64,000 nt of DNA from Pithys albifrons albifrons. Its lineage: Eukaryota; Chordata; Aves; Passeriformes; Thamnophilidae. Positions 60,123 through 64,000 of this stretch are shown in pieces (the first letter of the stretch is position 1; the number at the start of each line of letters is the position of its first letter). The position numbers and the translations under genes were made by a program. A model generated the notes under the pieces. That model was not told the origin of the DNA. It searched no databases and was given only the letters and a program-made list of their open reading frames with translations. The stretch is taken from the NCBI RefSeq assembly GCF_047495875.1, contig NC_092461.1:93564431-93628430 (forward strand), read 5' to 3'.

Positions 60123-63100
60123 AAACTCCTACAGTACAAGAGAGGGTTAAATGGTTCTTTTTTCACCAGAGAACAATATCAGAAGACAGAGGCCTTCAAA
60201 TCACCCTTAATTTCTGCTAAGCCAACAGTTGGGAAAACAGAGATTGCTTGTTCTATTGGTTAATTTACAGCAGCTCCATGGATGACCCAGTGAACTTACA
60301 CATGGCTGGAAATGGTCCTGTTCTAATTTCCAGCAATCGAACTTCAAGAGAAAGTTAAAGACATCTCTCTTTCAACACCCAGGGATGTATGCTTTGCTAT
60401 GATCTAGGGAGCTTGGGATAGTTCTGATTATGAGTCCTGGATTAGCACTCATTTTTACTAAAGTCAGGAGAAGAAATTGTTGCAGCCTTTCCTTTTCCCA
60501 TAGCACAAAGATTCTCTGCAAATGCTACCTTTTCAATGTGAGCTAAGGCATGGAAACTAAGGTCTATGTATGCTGTCATAGGATTTTATTGCATATCAAG
60601 GCTTATATTCAGAAAGTAAATGTACACTTGTAGAACAGTCATGATCCTCTCCAGAGAAAGGAAGGAGCATGTTTAGATAAACGATTTTGACTGCTAGCTG
60701 TAGTAACCAAGAAGGCAAAAAAACCCCTCTGTGGTTTTGACCAGATGTATCAGAGGCTTCTCTAATGACTCCACATGATCATCTTACCAACCCCTATCTT
60801 CTGCTATGACACGCTGTAGGATGCCAACCAAGTGGAAACGTACATTGTTGTGGCAGTACAGGAGTATGAAGTAATGTAGAAGCATTGGGCAACCTTGTGA
60901 CCCAAATCAACTCAACCAGAATCCATTAAATGATTTAATTTTTGTCCATCCATCTATTGATTTTACTGCTTGGGTAAGAATAGTAGTGACAGCAGCAGTG
61001 CTGAGTCTGAACAGAATTATTAAAAGACACTGCTTGGCAAAACGAATGGATGTGTGATAGAAAGGACTTAAAACAATAAGTCTGTGACAGCACTAATTCA
61101 GTCTTTGGGAAATGACTAACTGATTGCCAGAGCCTTTTAATGTCAAAACATCATATTGTGGGTGCCTGAGAATAAGCATGCATTGTAATGCTGGTGTCTT
61201 TTATTTTTTCCTGGCAGTATAGAAATTCTTTCAGGTGTTACAAAAGAGGATGTGTGATATGAAAAATGGGGATAACACAGACTACAGCTCAAAGGAGAAT
61301 GCAAATGTGTTATTACGAGAATGATGATATACTCACTGTGCATTTGTGGTGCAGTGGTTTTCTATACCCAGGTAGATGGCTAATTTATCTCTCTAACACA
61401 TGACCTATATCAATGGCACAACAGCTTACTAGCCACTTAGGTTGCTTCATAAAGGGACACAAATCACTTTTCAAGAGTTTGAGGCCTGGAAAGTACTTGA
61501 AAGTGGATGCCTTCACTTTTGTCTTATAGACTTTCTGGAGGACGAGGGCACGAGAGAGAGTTTGCCACCTCCTGGTTTTCCAGTAGGGTTTGCAGATATA
61601 GTTCAACTGGAATGCAGAAGCAATGAGGTGAATACAGCACATACTTGTGCCTAATTTCAGTAGAAAAGTAAGTTCATATGGCTGCCTTCATGATTCAGAG
61701 TGTGGCTGAAGAGCAGAAAATTTGAACCAATCAGAGTCGCTGTGCTCAGCTGGGACAGCCCAAGTGGCAGAAAGCAAAGCTAAAATCTTCCAGTGACAGA
61801 CAGCTTTATCCCGCAGGCAGGTCAGGGGCTGGTAGGATTGATCTACAGGGCATTTTATCATGGTCCTGAGATTACTGCCACCCTGGCTGCTGGCCAGGCA
61901 CATCAGGTGCTGGCCTGCCTGCATGACGTCTCACCCAGCTCTGCCCATCGCTTAGGAGCCCCTGTGCTACCCAGCCTAAAGTCACTGGTCCTGGTCACTA
62001 TCCCAGATGCTCAAGAAGTGCAGCAGGGTATCCTAGGAGGAAGGATACAGCCTGTGCTGTGGTGCTCCTTAGATGGTCACTTTTATTGCTCCTACTGCTC
62101 CTTGGCACATCTGTCAGTCCAGTCTCATTCTCAAGCAACAGCAGGACTTGCACATGGATGATACATCAAATATGGCTGGTACAGACTGTGGGGACAAAGA
62201 TCTTAGGACTATAAACTATGGGCTAATAGATGCTGCAGCACTGAGACTCAGATCTCAAGAGCTCAGGTGCCTATAAGGTATTCAAGAGTCCTCTAGAAAT
62301 ATTACAAAGCAGGCTTGAAAACAGCAGAAGAGAAATGAGTTGAAAGCTAATTTCCAGCTTTTGTTAGGCTATAAACAGGGGAATAAAAACAATCATGTTT
62401 CTGTACAATGTGCCTTTGTCCTTAATGCTCTGTACCAACGCATGAGAAACATGTACTGTGGTGTCTTTGAGACAGATTCTTTGTACTAGACAATAATGAA
62501 TTTCAGTGCAGGCTTAATGCTAGAGGCAGCCAGAGAATTATAAATGGGAGTGGGGAAGTCCAAGAAAGCATGGGGCAAGGGAGAGAAGTAATTTAAGAAA
62601 GTGTGAGGCGGTAGCTAGTTTTCCAAAGAGGGTCTTCATCAAGCAGAGAAAGACAGAATAGTAAGGGTAATGTATAGTGAACACCAGTAGTAAAACCAAC
62701 AGGATACTTTATGGGCATACTTGGACTTTTCCATCTGCTGGCTTTCACTGCTCCTTAGTAGACAGACTGAAGAACACAAGCCTGTCTGTTTCTGTGGGAC
62801 CATGGAGGGTCTACTTACATCCTGATTTACTACAGGCATTTTGAGGAAAACTGCCAGCTGCATTCCTCAGAGTCAGAGAAGACAAGCAGAGCATAGAGAC
62901 AAAGGCAAGCTTACAGTTGACAGAGTGTCTCTCTGGACATCAGTTAGCAGCAATGCCAGTGCAGTCTTGATTGGGCTTTAATTGTCAGTCTTTAAAGGAC
63001 TCTTTTGTGACAGTGGGAAAACCACAAGACAGACCTCTCTCTCTTCCCTTACATACTGGTGTAGGAGAGGTGAAGGAAGGAGCATATTCTTCCTTTTTTG

Positions 63101-63725
63101 GATGCCTCTTATCCCATTCCAGAAAAGACTGACAGAAGAGACATAGACCCTTCCCTGTTCCATCAGATCCTGCTGCAGTAAGGATCACCTCTCTTGACCC
63201 TTACTTGGTTCAAAGACTGATATGTCTTTCCTACCAAAAGGAAGTCCTATGTGGTTGGAGTACATTTTAGTGTACAAACCATAGTTACAGCACTAATGAC
63301 TGACTGCAGCAATGTTGTTTTTGCAAAAGGCTTGAAAGGTTTTGCACTGTATTTAGCATGCACAGTTGCCATGTAGAACAGTGCTAGTGCTATTTTTATT
63401 TTTCTGCTTTGGAAGTGTTCCTTTACAATTTTCAATGTAGAAAGAAAATAAATGCTTCACCATAAGTTGTAGTTCACATTCTGCCTAACATCCTCTTTAT
63501 AAGATATATTTGTGTAAAAAAGAAATAAAATCAAATGTTGTGATCACTTCAAGAGGAATGTATAGTACTTATACATTACCTTAATAAGAATTTATTTAAG
63601 GAAATATACAGGAAAAAATTTCTGTCATAAGCTGTTTGCTCAGATGTTTTATCATCCACTCTCTCCACTGTACCTACGTAAGCCTTGCCGATTAGCAACA
63701 GCTGTCTCTTGTTGCATTTGCACAG

Positions 63726-63779
63726 TTATGGCAGTGTCGAAGGCTGGACCCAGACATTACAGATTCTGCTGAAAGCCAG
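63726..63779 (+). other. Candidate 54-nt exon (unconfirmed)
   Basis: A T-rich stretch ending TTGCATTTGCACAG precedes the segment, and CAG|GTAGGTGAAG follows it. This gives an acceptor and a good donor 54 bases apart. The length is a multiple of three and two frames are open; one reads LWQCRRLDPDITDSAESQ. I recognise no protein. It could be a coding exon of a gene continuing past the right edge, a non-coding exon or a chance pair of sites. Confidence 0.22.
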
Positions 63780-64000
63780 GTAGGTGAAGGGTAAAGAAAA
63801 GGGTAAAAAAATCCTATTTTTTTTTTTGTCACAGTACGTAAAAGAAAACATCATTGTTAAAGAAGAAAATAAATATGAAAATAAGAATTAGGACTGTGTT
63901 TAAAATGTAGGATTTAATTTGGCTCAGAGTTATTACTGAAACTCATGCTGAAATCAATAGAAAGATTTTGCCCTAACTATCTGCGGCATTCATGTTTGTT

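Larger units (their letters stand above)
48943..63725. other. AT-rich DNA without recognisable gene
   Basis: About 14.8 kb without an identified gene or recent mobile element. It holds two C-rich tracts (59511-59534 and 60092-60122) and a GC-richer patch near 61,690-62,160 with a 122-residue plus-strand frame (61793-62161). That frame has no recognisable domain. It may be intergenic or intronic sequence leading to the candidate exon near 63,726. Confidence 0.5.

Overview
This is vertebrate nuclear DNA, most likely from a bird. The evidence is several 5'-truncated CR1 LINEs, one ending in the ATTCTGTG octamer tail, together with solo LTRs that carry 5-bp target duplications. The background is AT-rich and gene-poor. 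I recognise no host protein-coding gene, tRNA, rRNA or CRISPR array. Nearly all open reading frames here are chance frames in AT-rich DNA or remnants inside transposons.

Layout. 1-7.5 kb: unique AT-rich DNA. 7.55-8.23 kb: CR1 fragment (minus). 8.2-12.7 kb: unique DNA with a T/G-rich low-complexity tract. 12.7-13.8 kb: CR1 (plus) with a frameshifted reverse transcriptase remnant. 13.98-14.64 kb: possible end of a degraded retrovirus followed by an LTR bounded TGTCC...GGACA, with octamer, CCAAT, TATA and AATAAA signals. 14.93-15.43 kb: a second, unrelated LTR, truncated. 18.2-22.2 kb: the main object, a nearly full-length RTE-like non-LTR retrotransposon (minus) with a 5' UTR containing a tandem repeat and one long endonuclease/reverse transcriptase frame broken by one frameshift and at least four stop codons. 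27.7-28.7 kb: CR1 (plus). 34.2-35.0 kb: solo LTR (minus) with a perfect 5-bp duplication. 39.5-39.9 kb: two CR1 tails facing each other. 46.0-48.9 kb: three solo LTRs of one broad family, all plus strand, two with perfect 5-bp duplications. 48.9-64 kb: mostly unique DNA, with two G-quadruplex-prone C-tracts and one candidate 54-nt exon near the right edge.

No genes act together as a pathway. The window records successive retroelement insertions: decayed CR1 and old palindromic repeats, then ERV LTRs, then the RTE-like LINE, which still has all its catalytic motifs. That LINE is the best candidate for an unusual story, because RTE elements are patchily distributed among birds and have a record of horizontal transfer. 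I see no new cellular system here.
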